Shown here: one piece after another, positions 16,326-25,048 of the stretch | Position numbering within the stretch: the first letter of the stretch is position 1 | Layout: each line of letters opens with the position of its first letter | Assembly: GCA_028287105.1 (NCBI GenBank) | Contig: JAQBQH010000095.1 | Span: 1-32,079, forward strand | From: Myxococcales bacterium | Lineage (GTDB): Bacteria; Myxococcota_A; Polyangia; Palsa-1104 | Direction: 5' to 3' | Length of the DNA: 32,079 bases | The notes under the pieces: model-generated | The model's input: only the letters and a program-made list of their open reading frames with translations | Told to the model about the DNA's origin: nothing | Database searches by the model: none | Position numbers and translations under genes: made by a program

Positions 16326-16778
16326 ATGCGCAAACCGACACAGCTCCAGGTCGCCGTTCCTCCGTTCTCGAAGAGCCTGTTTCCCTATCGCGAATTTCCG
16401 GCGTGGAAGGCGGTGGCGCGCGCGTTCGAGCTCATCAGTAGAGCGTCGTCGCAGCTGCCGCGGCGCGCGACGCTGGCGCGGCTCGAGCGGCCGCTCGTCG
16501 GCGCATCGCAGCGCATCGTCGCCGTCGCCGACGGAGGATTGCCACCGCATCGATGGCATCGGCGCGTCTGCTCGGCGCTCGCGTATCTGCAGCGTGCGGC
16601 CAACGCCGTGCCGCCGTACGAGCGGAGCGGGGCGCTGACCCGACGACAGGGCGACGAGCTCCTCGACGCGATCATCGACGCCTGCGAGCACCTCTCGGCA
16701 GCGGTCGTTCAGGCCGAGATTCCCGACGAGCTGCGCGCGCCGTCGCGGTCAGCCGGCCCGTCGCGCGTGCTGCACTAG
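16326..16778 (+). CDS. Small helical protein of unknown function
   Basis: ATG 16326 gives 150 residues; an earlier in-frame ATG at 16242 lies inside the hairpin and is less likely. Codon use (GAG, CTC, GCG, GTC) is like neighbouring genes, which supports coding here over the competing - strand frame. The protein appears to be a bundle of four helices: WKAVARAFELISRASSQLP, LARLERPLVGASQRIVAVAD, RWHRRVCSALAYLQRAANAV and RQGDELLDAIIDACEHLSAA. The layout recalls the four-helix-bundle (23S rRNA intervening-sequence) protein family, but the match is weak. No signal peptide or TM segment is seen, and no Shine-Dalgarno. Confidence 0.5.
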   Translation: MRKPTQLQVAVPPFSKSLFPYREFPAWKAVARAFELISRASSQLPRRATLARLERPLVGASQRIVAVADGGLPPHRWHRRVCSALAYLQRAANAVPPYERSGALTRRQGDELLDAIIDACEHLSAAVVQAEIPDELRAPSRSAGPSRVLH

Positions 16779-16857
16779 TGCGACCGATGAAGCCGAAGCG
16801 AAACCGGGCGCCCTCCAGGCGCCGCCTGCCGCGTTTCAGCCGCAAGATCTTCCGGCC

Positions 16858-16873
16858 GCGTCGAAAGCGACGC
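16858..16873. repeat. Inverted repeat upstream of DAHP synthase
   Basis: GCGTCG (16858-16863) and CGACGC (16868-16873) pair around an AAAG loop in the 153-bp gap before the aroF-type gene. It precedes the TATACT at 16901, so it would be outside the transcript from that box. It may end upstream transcription or bind a regulator. Confidence 0.3.
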
Positions 16874-16900
16874 CGTCCGGGCGTGGCCAATCGATCCGGG

Positions 16901-16906
16901 TATACT
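16901..16906 (+). promoter_or_regulatory. -10 box TATACT before DAHP synthase
   Basis: TATACT lies 25 nt before ATG 16932. An AGGAG Shine-Dalgarno at 16918-16922 fits between, so this gene has an ordinary short leader. A matching -35 is not clear. Confidence 0.4.
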
Positions 16907-16931
16907 CACCGTCCTTCAGGAGCGACCCGCC

Positions 16932-17963
16932 ATGATGATCGTGATGACGCCGCACGCGACGACGGAGCAGATCGAATCGATCGTGCAGCACGTCAAGGAC
17001 GAAGGCTTTCAGCCGCACCGCTCGGACGGCAAAGAGCAGACGGTCATCGGCGTGGTGGGCATCGTCGACCGCGACGTCGATCCGCGTCAGTTCGAGGTGC
17101 TCGACGGCGTGGCCAAGGTCGTGCGGCTCTCGTCCCCCTTCAAGCTGGCCTCGCGCCAGTTCAAGGAGGAGGACACCATTGTCGACGTCGGAAAGGGCGT
17201 CCTCATCGGTGGCACCGAGGTCGTGCTGATGGCGGGGCCCTGCACGATCGAGTCGAAGGAGCAGGTGGACGCGATCGCGCCCATCGTCGCTCAGGCGGGC
17301 GCCCGCATCATGCGCGGTGGTGCGTTCAAACCGAGGACCTCACCGTACTCGTTCCAGGGCATGGGCGAGGAGGGGCTCAAGCATCTGCGCATCGCGGCCG
17401 ATCGGCACAACCTCCTCATCGTGAGCGAGGTGATGGATCGCTCGCAGATCGACATGATGCTCAACTACGTCGACATCCTGCAGGTCGGCGCGCGCAACAT
17501 GCAGAACTTCGACCTCTTGAAGGACCTCGGCAAGGTGCGGCGGCCGGTGCTGCTCAAGCGCGGCATCGCCGCCACGCTCCAGGAGCTCCTGCTGGCGGCC
17601 GAGTACATCATGGCCGGCGGCAACACGCAGATCATCCTGTGCGAGCGCGGGATCCGCACCTACGAGACCTCGACGCGCAACACGCTCGATATCTCGGCCA
17701 TTCCGGTGGTGAAGACGATGTCGCACTTGCCGATCATCGTCGACCCCAGCCACTCGACGGGCCTGCGCCATCTGGTCGCGCCGGTCGCGCGCGCGGCGAT
17801 TGCCGCCGGCGCGGATGGGCTGATCATCGAAGTGCACAATCAGCCGGAAAAGGCGCTGTGCGACGGGGCGCAGTCGCTCTTGCCGGCGCAGATCGAGCAG
17901 CTCGGACACCAGATCGCCGGCATCGCGCAGTCGATCGGACGTCGCTTTCAGCCCGCCGCGTAG
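16932..17963 (+). CDS. aroF: 3-deoxy-7-phosphoheptulonate (DAHP) synthase, type I-beta
   Basis: It condenses phosphoenolpyruvate and erythrose 4-phosphate in the first step of the shikimate pathway. The 343 residues comprise an N-terminal ferredoxin-like regulatory domain (about 1-75: MIVMTPHATTEQIESIVQHV, then ...GVVGIVDRDVDPRQFEVLDG) and the TIM-barrel synthase. Synthase motifs are VLMAGPCTIESKEQ, GGAFKPRTSPYSFQGMGEEG, VGARNMQNFDLLKDLG, VLLKRGIAATLQE, CERGIRTYET, and DPSHSTG with the metal-binding histidine. The N-terminal domain in this branch usually carries feedback control by aromatic compounds. ATG 16932 follows AGGAG by 9 nt. The 3' end overlaps the convergent small membrane gene by 16 bp. 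Confidence 0.93.
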   Translation: MMIVMTPHATTEQIESIVQHVKDEGFQPHRSDGKEQTVIGVVGIVDRDVDPRQFEVLDGVAKVVRLSSPFKLASRQFKEEDTIVDVGKGVLIGGTEVVLMAGPCTIESKEQVDAIAPIVAQAGARIMRGGAFKPRTSPYSFQGMGEEGLKHLRIAADRHNLLIVSEVMDRSQIDMMLNYVDILQVGARNMQNFDLLKDLGKVRRPVLLKRGIAATLQELLLAAEYIMAGGNTQIILCERGIRTYETSTRNTLDISAIPVVKTMSHLPIIVDPSHSTGLRHLVAPVARAAIAAGADGLIIEVHNQPEKALCDGAQSLLPAQIEQLGHQIAGIAQSIGRRFQPAA

Positions 17964-18205
17964 AGGATCGTGAACGCTGCCAGGCCGAACGCGTTCCAGC
18001 CGACTGCGATGACGCCGAGACGGCGCGCGCGCTCGTCCGCGCCGAACGCGTAGCCGGCCAGCGACAGCGCCAGGCCGGCAACGAAGAGGAGCGCGACCGC
18101 CGTGTCGAGCCAGCCGAGCGACAGCGCCGAGACCCACAGCACGAGCGCCGCCACACCGGCGGCCAGGCCGCCGACGGGAACGCCGGGTCCGAGGGCGCGT
18201 GCCAT
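17948..18205 (-). CDS. Small hydrophobic membrane protein
   Basis: The 85-residue product is almost entirely hydrophobic, with helices at about 12-31 (GLAAGVAALVLWVSALSLGW), 35-53 (AVALLFVAGLALSLAGYAF) and 63-82 (LGVIAVGWNAFGLAAFTILY), joined by a short Arg/Asp/Glu loop (GADERARR). The gene is supported by a near-consensus promoter immediately upstream and by its own ATG at 18205. It overlaps the end of the DAHP synthase gene by 16 bp in convergent orientation. Homology and function are unknown. Confidence 0.6.
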   Translation of the reverse strand: MARALGPGVPVGGLAAGVAALVLWVSALSLGWLDTAVALLFVAGLALSLAGYAFGADERARRLGVIAVGWNAFGLAAFTILYAAG

Positions 18206-18212
18206 CGCGTCG

Positions 18213-18242
18213 CTTATACGGCTCGCGCCGGCACGAGGTCAA
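18213..18242 (-). promoter_or_regulatory. Predicted promoter of the small membrane protein, leaderless type
   Basis: On the - strand TTGACC (18242-18237), 18 bp, TATAAG (18218-18213). The -10 ends 7 nt before ATG 18205. It faces away from the TATACT box at 18270, so the 76-bp gap carries divergent promoters. Confidence 0.6.
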
Positions 18243-18269
18243 ACGAGGGCGTCGCGCGCGCGGCCGGTC

Positions 18270-18275
18270 TATACT
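18270..18275 (+). promoter_or_regulatory. -10 box TATACT before the first TPR gene
   Basis: TATACT ends 6 nt before GTG 18282. The -35 region is poor (GGGCGT). There is no Shine-Dalgarno, which fits a leaderless mRNA. Confidence 0.45.
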
Positions 18276-18281
18276 CCTCGC

Positions 18282-19529
18282 GTGCGCCTGCGCCGCACAT
18301 TCGCGTTCGGCACGCTGGTCGTGCTCTGGTGCATCCCGACGCCGGTGCACGCAGGGCTCGTCGAGCAGGCCGAGCAGCTCCTGCGGTCGGTCTCGCAGAT
18401 CCGCGACCGCGACCGCCGCTTCGCCATCGCCGATCAGGCGCAGGCGCTGTGCGAGCAGGCGATCCGCGAGCGCCCGCGCGAGCCGGCTCCGCACATCGTC
18501 CTGGCCCGCATCCTCACCGTGGCGGATCCGCAGCGTCCCGAGGCCTGTCGTCCCAAGTCGTGCGAGCGCGCCATCGCCGAGCTCAAGGAGGCGCGGCGGC
18601 TCGATGCCAACGGCGCCGATGCCGAGCGCATCGCCGCGGAGCTCGGTCTCGTGCTCTCGCGCATCGGCTCGTACGAAGATGCGCTCGCCGAATACGACCG
18701 CGCCTTGAAGCTGGTCGACGCCGAGCGCCGGCCGAGCGTCTTCGAGGACTACGGTCGCTCGGTCCTCTACGGCAATTCGGCCGAGACGCTCATGGCGCTC
18801 GGGCGCATTCCCGAAGCGATCGACCGCTACCGTCAGGCGGAGTCGACGGCGACCCCGGGCGACATCGAGTGGGAGCTGGCCGAGTGGGGGCTCGGCGTCG
18901 CGCTCGATCGCGACGAGCAGATCGACAAGTCTCGCCAGGCGGTGCAGCGCGCCCTCGACTTCGATCCGACGATGGCCCATCTGACCGAGGACAGCGTCTT
19001 CTTCGAGCCCGCCGGCGACAAGCGCTACTACGAGGCGCTCGGTCACGAGGTCGCCGGCGATCGAGAGCTGGCGCTGGCGGCGTGGCGCGGGTTCCTCGTC
19101 GAGTCGCCGGGGTCGCCCTACGCCCGGCGCGCGCGCGCGCATCTGGCCGAGCTCAAGCGGACACCGGCGACGGCGTCGTCGGTCGATCCGGCCAAGGTGC
19201 GCGTCGGCATCGGCGAGGTCATGGACCTGCGTGGCATCCGCACGCCGGCGGCGCTGCGCGAGGTGGTGCAGCAGCACGTCGACGAGCTACGGCTCTGCTA
19301 CGCCCGCGCGCTCCGCACCGAGCCGGCGGCGCGAGGCGAGCTGCGGCTGCAGCTGTTCATCGATCCGACCGGCTGGCTGTTGACGCGCGCGCGCGTGCTG
19401 CTCTCGACGGTGAGCGGCGCGAGCCTGGGCCATTGCGTGGAGCTGGCGGCGTCGACGTGGCGCTTCCCCGCCAGCGACGTGCCCGACAGCGAGGAGGTCA
19501 TCGTCACGTTGACCTTCGGCGCCCGGTGA
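18282..19529 (+). CDS. Secreted TPR protein with C-terminal AgmX/PglI-type domain
   Basis: GTG 18282 gives 415 residues beginning with a signal peptide (FAFGTLVVLWCIPTPVHA|GL). TPR-like helical pairs fill about 30-290 (for example YEDALAEYDRALKLVDAE and GRIPEAIDRYRQAESTATPG). The last 110 residues match the AgmX/PglI C-terminal domain common in myxobacterial gliding and envelope proteins: IRTPAALREVVQQHVDELRL then CYARAL, GELRLQLFIDPTGWLLTRAR, LGHCVELAASTWRFPASD. Two conserved cysteines, 46 residues apart, probably form a disulfide. It is likely a periplasmic scaffold. The TGA overlaps the GTG of a paralogue (GTGA), so the two are made together. Confidence 0.75.
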   Translation: MRLRRTFAFGTLVVLWCIPTPVHAGLVEQAEQLLRSVSQIRDRDRRFAIADQAQALCEQAIRERPREPAPHIVLARILTVADPQRPEACRPKSCERAIAELKEARRLDANGADAERIAAELGLVLSRIGSYEDALAEYDRALKLVDAERRPSVFEDYGRSVLYGNSAETLMALGRIPEAIDRYRQAESTATPGDIEWELAEWGLGVALDRDEQIDKSRQAVQRALDFDPTMAHLTEDSVFFEPAGDKRYYEALGHEVAGDRELALAAWRGFLVESPGSPYARRARAHLAELKRTPATASSVDPAKVRVGIGEVMDLRGIRTPAALREVVQQHVDELRLCYARALRTEPAARGELRLQLFIDPTGWLLTRARVLLSTVSGASLGHCVELAASTWRFPASDVPDSEEVIVTLTFGAR

Positions 19530-20713
19530 GCACGCGGCCGCGACTTCCCGTCGCTGCCGTCGCCGCGCTGCTCGCGGCGCTGACGCTGCAGCCGGCGCGA
19601 GCCGCGGCCGATTCGTCGCTGTGGGAAGACGTCGCGCATCCGCATCGTCGCCGCTGCAGCGCGCTCCTCGATCAGGCGACGAAGCTGAGCGGTGATGGCG
19701 TCCGCACGCCGAGCGCCGACGAGACCCGGGCTGCGCGCGCCGCGCTCACGACCGCTGCCGAGCTCTGTGGCGACGACCGCGAGGTGCTCCAGCGCGCGGG
19801 CGAGCTGCTGCTCGGGCTGCACGAGCTCTCCCAAGCGCGCCGCCATCTCGAGCGCGCGCGCGTGCTGGCCGACGCGGCGCTGGCCAACCGGGTGCCGCCG
19901 TCACACGAGCGCGACGTCGCCCTCGCGTTCCATCTCGGCTTCGCGCGCGAGGTCACCGGCGATCTCGGCGGCGCCATCGTCGAGCATCGCCGACTCGAAG
20001 CGCTCGGCGGCATGCCGGCGCCGAATCAGTATCTCGTCCACTACAACCTCGGCGACGAGCTGATGGCGGTCGGCCGGCTGAGCGAGGCGATCGAGGAGTA
20101 CACGCGCGCCGTCGCGCTCAAGGCGGATAAGCCGGTGGTCCGTCTCGCGCTCGCCGTCGCTCTCGACCGCGACGAGCGACGGGACCAGGCGGGCGCGGAG
20201 CTGACCATCGTGCTGGCGCAGGATCCGCAGCTCAAGCGGCTGGCCGGCGAGGAGTACGTCTTCGTGCCCGCTGCCGACGCGCACTACTACCGGGCGGTGG
20301 CGCTGCTCGCACGCGGCTCGACGGCAGACGCGAGATTGGAGCTGCGCGCCTTTCTCGCCGAGTTGCCCGATGGCCCGTACGCGAGCCACGCGCGCCGTCG
20401 CCTCGTCGAGGCGGAGCATCGGGTGGACGCTCGAGAGCTCGACGCGTCCAGCGCCACGCTCGACAAGACGATCGCCGCGCGAGCGCTCGCGCCGATCGTC
20501 GGGGAGCTCGAAGCGTGCCTGCCGGCCGGCCGCGTGGTGCGAATTCGCCTCGCCGTCGGCGCCGGCGCTCTACGGGCGCCGCCCGACCACCCGGTCGCCG
20601 ATTGCCTGGATCGCACGTTGTCGCGCCTAGATAGGTCGCACGTCGCGGCCGTCGGAAGCGGCGCCATCACTCTGCCGCTCGCCGGACGCCGCGCCGCGGC
20701 ATCGCTCCGGTAG
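19526..20713 (+). CDS. Secreted TPR protein, tandem paralogue with a reduced C-terminal domain
   Basis: GTG 19526 gives 395 residues with a signal peptide (LPVAAVAALLAALTLQPARA|AA). The TPR region parallels the preceding protein: ALAVALDRDERRDQ here against GLGVALDRDEQIDK there, and ADAHYYRAVALLARG followed by LAELPDGPYASHARRRL against KRYYEALGHEVAGD followed by LVESPGSPYARRARAHL. The C-terminal domain is shortened. Two cysteines remain (ELEACLPAG and VADCLDRT), but 29 rather than 46 residues apart, and the WRFP signature is lost. This looks like a tandem duplication followed by divergence. It may be the binding partner of the first protein; that is inference. Confidence 0.68.
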   Translation: MSTRPRLPVAAVAALLAALTLQPARAAADSSLWEDVAHPHRRRCSALLDQATKLSGDGVRTPSADETRAARAALTTAAELCGDDREVLQRAGELLLGLHELSQARRHLERARVLADAALANRVPPSHERDVALAFHLGFAREVTGDLGGAIVEHRRLEALGGMPAPNQYLVHYNLGDELMAVGRLSEAIEEYTRAVALKADKPVVRLALAVALDRDERRDQAGAELTIVLAQDPQLKRLAGEEYVFVPAADAHYYRAVALLARGSTADARLELRAFLAELPDGPYASHARRRLVEAEHRVDARELDASSATLDKTIAARALAPIVGELEACLPAGRVVRIRLAVGAGALRAPPDHPVADCLDRTLSRLDRSHVAAVGSGAITLPLAGRRAAASLR

Positions 20714-20739
20714 ACGCCCTGCCCGATTGATCCTATATT
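20711..20739 (+). promoter_or_regulatory. Predicted promoter for the kinase-pan cluster, leaderless type
   Basis: TAGACG (20711-20716), 17 bp, TATATT (20734-20739), ending 6 nt before GTG 20746. The -35 overlaps the stop codon of the upstream gene. Confidence 0.5.
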
Positions 20740-20745
20740 GCACAA

Positions 20746-21387
20746 GTGGACGTGGGACCACGCTATCTCGTCATCGAGGGTCCCCTTGGCGTGGGCAAGA
20801 CCGCCTTTGCCCGCATGTTGGCGACGCGCCTGGGCGCGCGACTGGTTCTCGAGTCGGAGAACAATCCGTTCCTCGTCGACTTCTACGACGACCCCAAGCG
20901 CCACGCGTTCCAGGCGCAGCTCTACTTCCTGCTCTCGCGCTATCAACGCAAGGACGAGGTCCATCAGCAGGATCTCTTCGCGCGCGGCGGCGTAGTCGGC
21001 GACCACCTGTTCGCTCGCGACCGCATCTTTGCGCAGCTCAACCTGAGCCGCGACGAGCTGGCGCTGTACGACAAGATCTACGGGCTCCTCGGCGCGCAAG
21101 TGCCGCGGCCCGACCTGGTCGTATACTTACAAGCGCGTCCCGACGTGTTGGTGTCGCGACTGAAACGGCGCGCAGGCGATGCCCGCCTGCCGCCGAAGGA
21201 CTACATCGAAAAGGTGGCGCAAGCGTACGCGGAGTTCTTTTTTCACTACGGGGATAGCCCGCTCCTGGTGGTCAACACCTCGGAGATCGACTTCGTAGAG
21301 AGTCGAGCAGAATTCGACGATCTCGTAGCGGTCATCCAACGCACCAAGGCTGGCATTTCCCACTACAGCCCGCTCGGAACCCGTTAG
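20746..21387 (+). CDS. Deoxynucleoside kinase (dGK/dAK type)
   Basis: It phosphorylates a deoxynucleoside in salvage of DNA precursors. The 213-residue protein has a P-loop ([20 protein letters not shown], residues 9-28), [20 protein letters not shown] typical of bacterial deoxyadenosine/deoxyguanosine kinases, [18 protein letters not shown], a DR(I/V) motif in [13 protein letters not shown], and the lid region [20 protein letters not shown]. The exact base preference cannot be read. GTG 20746 is the only start that keeps the P-loop at its usual position. The 25-bp gap to panB suggests co-transcription. No Shine-Dalgarno precedes the GTG. Confidence 0.85.
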   Translation: MDVGPRYLVIEGPLGVGKTAFARMLATRLGARLVLESENNPFLVDFYDDPKRHAFQAQLYFLLSRYQRKDEVHQQDLFARGGVVGDHLFARDRIFAQLNLSRDELALYDKIYGLLGAQVPRPDLVVYLQARPDVLVSRLKRRAGDARLPPKDYIEKVAQAYAEFFFHYGDSPLLVVNTSEIDFVESRAEFDDLVAVIQRTKAGISHYSPLGTR

Positions 21388-21412
21388 GGAACGAGACGGA
21401 CGAGGTACTCCC

Positions 21413-22353
<941 letters not shown>

Positions 22354-22357
<4 letters not shown>

Positions 22358-23208
22358 CCGTCGAGCGAATCCACACCCCGACGGAGATGCGAGCGCGCGC
22401 CGAAGCCTGGCGCTGCGCCGGCAAACGCATCGCCTTCGTGCCCACGATGGGCTATCTGCACGAAGGGCACGTGTCGCTCCTCGACGAGGGGCGGCGCCGC
22501 GGCGACATCCTGGCGCTGTCGATCTTCGTCAACCCGACGCAGTTCGGACCGAAGGAAGATCTGTCGCGCTATCCGCGCGACCTCGACGGTGACCTGGCCA
22601 AGGCCGCCGCCGCCGGCGTCGACGTCGCCTACGTGCCCGAGGCCGCGGCGATGTATCCCGACGGCTATCAGAGCTACGTCACCGTCGAGAAGCTGCAAGA
22701 CGGGCTGTGCGGCGCCAGCAGGCCCGGACACTTTCGCGGCGTCGCCACCGTCGTGCTCAAGCTCTTCAACGCCGTGCAGCCGCACGTCGCCCTCTTCGGG
22801 ATGAAGGACTATCAGCAGCTCCAGGTCATCCGTCGCATGGCGCGCGATCTCGATCTCGGCGTCGAGGTCGTCGGCATGCCGATCGTGCGCGAAGCCGATG
22901 GCCTGGCCAAGTCGTCGCGCAACGCCTATCTCTCGCCGGACGAGCGGCTGCGCGCGCTGGCCCTCTCGCGCGCGCTGGTCTCGGCGCGCGAATCGTTCGA
23001 GATGGGCGAGCGCGACGCGGCGCGCCTCGTCGACAGCGCGCGCGCGACGCTGCACCTGACGCCCGGCGTGCGGCTCGACTATCTCGAGCTGCGCGACGCC
23101 GCGTCGCTCGAGCCGCTGCACGGCCGCGTCGTCGGGCCGGCGGTCATGGCCGTCGCTGCCTTCGTCGGCACCACGCGGCTCATCGACAATCAGCTCTTCG
23201 AACCGTAG
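22354..23208 (+). CDS. panC: Pantothenate synthetase (pantoate-beta-alanine ligase)
   Basis: It joins pantoate and beta-alanine using ATP. GTG 22354 gives 284 residues, the normal length. Motifs: [20 protein letters not shown] (HIGH-type nucleotide site), [71 protein letters not shown] and the KMSKS-like loop [11 protein letters not shown]. It is translationally coupled to panB. Its TAG stop also forms the first bases of the TAGACT box for the next gene. Confidence 0.95.
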
Positions 23209-23211
23209 ACT
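23183..23211 (+). promoter_or_regulatory. Predicted promoter for the DUF502 gene, inside the end of panC
   Basis: TCGACA (23183-23188), 17 bp, TAGACT (23206-23211), ending 6 nt before GTG 23218. The -35 lies within panC codons and the -10 includes its stop. Confidence 0.5.
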
Positions 23212-23217
23212 CGCGCC

Positions 23218-23868
23218 GTGCTCAAGCGCTTCGGCGGCCTGCTCAAGAACGAGCTCATCACCGGCATGGTTCTGTTGGCGCCGGTGGCGGGCACCGCGTA
23301 CCTCGTCTATCTCATCGTCAGCGGCATCGACGGGCTGTTTCCCGACGAGCTGCGGCCCAAGCTCCTCGGTCACCCGTTGCCCGGCATGGGCGTGCTCAGC
23401 GTGCTGGTGCTGTCGCTCATCGTCGGCGTGTTCGCGCACAACTTCATCGGCCGCCGGCTGGTCGCGTTCTTCGATCGCAGCATCCAGCGCGTCCCCCTGT
23501 TCGGCGGCACCTACGGGCTCATCAAGCAGGTGTTCGAGTCGGTCTTCTCGCAGGGCGCCGAGAGCTTCAACCGCGCGGTGCTGATCGAATATCCGCGGCA
23601 GGGGATCTTCGCGATCGCGTTCGTGACGGCCAACGACGTTCCGATCCGCTCTACGGGCGGCGAAGAGCTGGTCAGCGTCTTCGTCCCGACCACGCCGAAT
23701 CCGACCTCGGGCTTCTACCTCCTCGTCGAGAAGAGGCTGGTCCGAGAGCTCGACATGCCGGTGCAGCAGGCCTTCAAGCTGGTCATCACCATGGGCATCG
23801 CCAAAGAGCCCGAGCTCCTCACGACGACCGCAAAGTTGCAGCGCAAGGATCTGACCGCCAAGATGTGA
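23218..23868 (+). CDS. DUF502 family membrane protein
   Basis: The 216-residue protein has two TM helices, about 17-37 (GMVLLAPVAGTAYLVYLIVS) and 57-76 (GVLSVLVLSLIVGVFAHNFI), and a soluble C-terminal domain. The family pattern is clear: a first helix preceded by LLKNELITG, then IGRRLVAFFDRSIQRVPLFG followed by GTYGLIKQV and FVPTTPNPTSGFYLLVEK. The molecular role of DUF502 proteins is not established; they occur widely in bacteria and plants. It is separated from panC by 9 bp and may be read both from the operon and from its own promoter. Confidence 0.85.
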   Translation: MLKRFGGLLKNELITGMVLLAPVAGTAYLVYLIVSGIDGLFPDELRPKLLGHPLPGMGVLSVLVLSLIVGVFAHNFIGRRLVAFFDRSIQRVPLFGGTYGLIKQVFESVFSQGAESFNRAVLIEYPRQGIFAIAFVTANDVPIRSTGGEELVSVFVPTTPNPTSGFYLLVEKRLVRELDMPVQQAFKLVITMGIAKEPELLTTTAKLQRKDLTAKM

Positions 23869-23889
23869 TCGAGATGTAACGCGGTGTAC

Positions 23890-23895
23890 TAGACT
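23890..23895 (+). promoter_or_regulatory. -10-like TAGACT upstream of the PilZ gene leader
   Basis: TAGACT sits about 90 nt before the TTG start of the PilZ gene. The -35 region is weak. If used, the mRNA would begin near 23902, exactly at the start of the hairpin region listed next. Confidence 0.35.
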
Positions 23896-23901
23896 CGCCG
23901 G

Positions 23902-23937
23902 CCGAAAATCGGACCACCCTCCGATTTCCGGAGGGTG
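23902..23937 (+). promoter_or_regulatory. Leader with two mutually exclusive hairpins before the PilZ gene
   Basis: CACCCTCCG (23915-23923) pairs perfectly with CGGAGGGTG (23929-23937) around ATTTC. Just upstream, CCGAAAATCGG (23902-23912) forms a small hairpin, but its AAATCGG (23906-23912) can also pair with CCGATTT (23921-23927), which would break the larger stem. No T-run follows, so if it regulates, it more likely does so through mRNA stability or translation than termination. No known riboswitch class was recognised. Confidence 0.4.
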
Positions 23938-23972
23938 ACCTCAAGCGATTTCGATGGGTTGACCGTCACCGC

Positions 23973-23980
23973 AGGAGGAA
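23973..23980 (+). promoter_or_regulatory. Strong Shine-Dalgarno supporting a TTG start
   Basis: AGGAGGAA ends 6 nt before TTG 23987. The in-frame ATG at 24005 has nothing comparable, so the TTG is taken as the start of the PilZ gene. Confidence 0.65.
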
Positions 23981-23986
23981 CGCAAC

Positions 23987-25048
23987 TTGCGTAACACCCA
24001 CGGCATGCGTTCAGTAAATGCGCCGCGAGTCGCGCACGATGCAACGGTGGAAATTGGGGCGGGCGGTCGCGCGCGCGCAGTGAACCTGTCGACGGGCGGC
24101 ATCTTCGTCTCCGCCGACGAGCCGCTCGATCCGGGCGAGCAAGTCCATCTCAAGGTCAACCTCAAGGACGGCGCGACGCCGCTCGACGTCGACGCCGAGG
24201 TGGTCTGGAAGGACGACGACGGCATGGCGCTCCGCTTCAAGGAGCTCGACGACGTCGCCAAGCGGCGCATCACGCGCCTGGTGCAGAAGCGCGAGCCGAC
24301 CATCTTCGGCAAGCGCGACGTGCGCATTCATCTGCCGTCGCTGCCGGCGCCGTTGCGGGCGACCGCGCGCGACCTCACCGAGCGTGGCGTCATGATCGAA
24401 GCGGAGCTGCCGTGGCTGCGGCTGGGCAGCGCCGTGACCACGGAGCTGTCGGCCGACCGCGCCTGCGATGGCAAGGTGCAGTGGATCGGCCTCGACGTGA
24501 CCCGCGCGGGTGCGGCGCGGCTACGAATCTTCGTCGACCTCGCGGACGACGCGGGGCAGGGCGCGCCCCCGCCGGCGGTGCTGGCCTCGTCGGACGACGT
24601 GCTGCCCTCGGTCGGCATGGCGTTTGGCGCGATCGAGGACGGGCGGCGCAATTGGACCTGGGTCTGGCCGTCGATCGCGATGGTCGGGATGCTGGCGTGC
24701 GGCGCCATGGCGACGGCGCTCTTGCGTCAGCCGCCGACGCCGACGCTGTTGCCGACGGCGCCGCCGGAGCGCGATGCGCCGATGGCCCGCCTGCCGAGGA
24801 CCGCGACCGTTCCGGCGCAGACCGCCGAGGCCTCTCCGGCTGCCACGACCGCCGTCGCTGCGGCACCGGCCAAGACCACGGCGGCACCGGCCACCGCGGC
24901 TGCTGCAGCGGCGACCGCGGCTTCGGCACCGGCGACCGCGGCTGCTGCACCGACGACTGCGCCTGCGTCCCCCGTCGCGGCCTCGCCAGCGCCGGCCAGG
25001 CACAAGAGCCACGGCAAGAAGCGGCCCGCTACGCGGCGAGCTGGCTGA
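23987..25048 (+). CDS. Twin-PilZ protein with TM anchor and long Ala/Pro/Thr tail
   Basis: TTG 23987 gives 353 residues. PilZ-like domain 1 covers about 10-100, with NLSTGGIFVSADEPLDPGEQ (33-52), the myxobacterial type. Its N-terminal RxxxR is incomplete (PRVAHD). A second, weaker PilZ-like domain follows at about 108-190, with RDVRIHLPSLP and DLTERGVMIEAELP. A TM helix lies at about 223-246 (NWTWVWPSIAMVGMLACGAM). The rest is a low-complexity Ala/Pro/Thr tail ending in RHKSHGKKRPATRRAG. PilZ domains bind cyclic di-GMP or act as protein adaptors; with one RxxxR broken, binding is uncertain. The topology should place both PilZ domains in the cytoplasm and the cationic tail in the periplasm. 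It overlaps the convergent gene by 20 bp. Confidence 0.7.
   Translation: MRNTHGMRSVNAPRVAHDATVEIGAGGRARAVNLSTGGIFVSADEPLDPGEQVHLKVNLKDGATPLDVDAEVVWKDDDGMALRFKELDDVAKRRITRLVQKREPTIFGKRDVRIHLPSLPAPLRATARDLTERGVMIEAELPWLRLGSAVTTELSADRACDGKVQWIGLDVTRAGAARLRIFVDLADDAGQGAPPPAVLASSDDVLPSVGMAFGAIEDGRRNWTWVWPSIAMVGMLACGAMATALLRQPPTPTLLPTAPPERDAPMARLPRTATVPAQTAEASPAATTAVAAAPAKTTAAPATAAAAAATAASAPATAAAAPTTAPASPVAASPAPARHKSHGKKRPATRRAG
24892..24958 (+). repeat. Ala/Pro/Thr coding repeat in the PilZ protein tail
   Basis: Near-identical copies built on ACCGCGGCTGCTGCA recur here and encode alternating PAT and AAAA blocks. Such internal repeats can vary in length between strains and mark a flexible periplasmic linker. 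Confidence 0.5.

Noticed and set aside
16149-16691. A 180-codon - strand frame opposite the small helical protein
   Set aside because: The + strand frame shows the codon preferences of neighbouring genes, while the - strand one is Arg-rich and has no start signal.
16788-16931. A very basic small peptide starting MKPKRNRAPSRRR before DAHP synthase
   Set aside because: It has no stop before running out of frame through the next gene, so it is not a separate gene; the region more likely holds regulatory dyads.
16553-20713. A 1386-codon open frame on the + strand spanning five genes
   Set aside because: It is out of frame with DAHP synthase and the first TPR gene, is rich in Arg/Gly/Ala as expected for a shadow frame of GC-rich coding DNA, and only its last part (from 19526) is the real second TPR gene.
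23902-23937. Intrinsic terminator of the DUF502 gene
   Set aside because: The stem is strong, but there is no T-run after it on either strand, so it is listed as a leader structure instead.
24892-24958. CRISPR-like or VNTR array in the PilZ gene
   Set aside because: The repeats are in frame, encode an Ala/Pro/Thr linker and lack unique spacers, so they are coding repeats.
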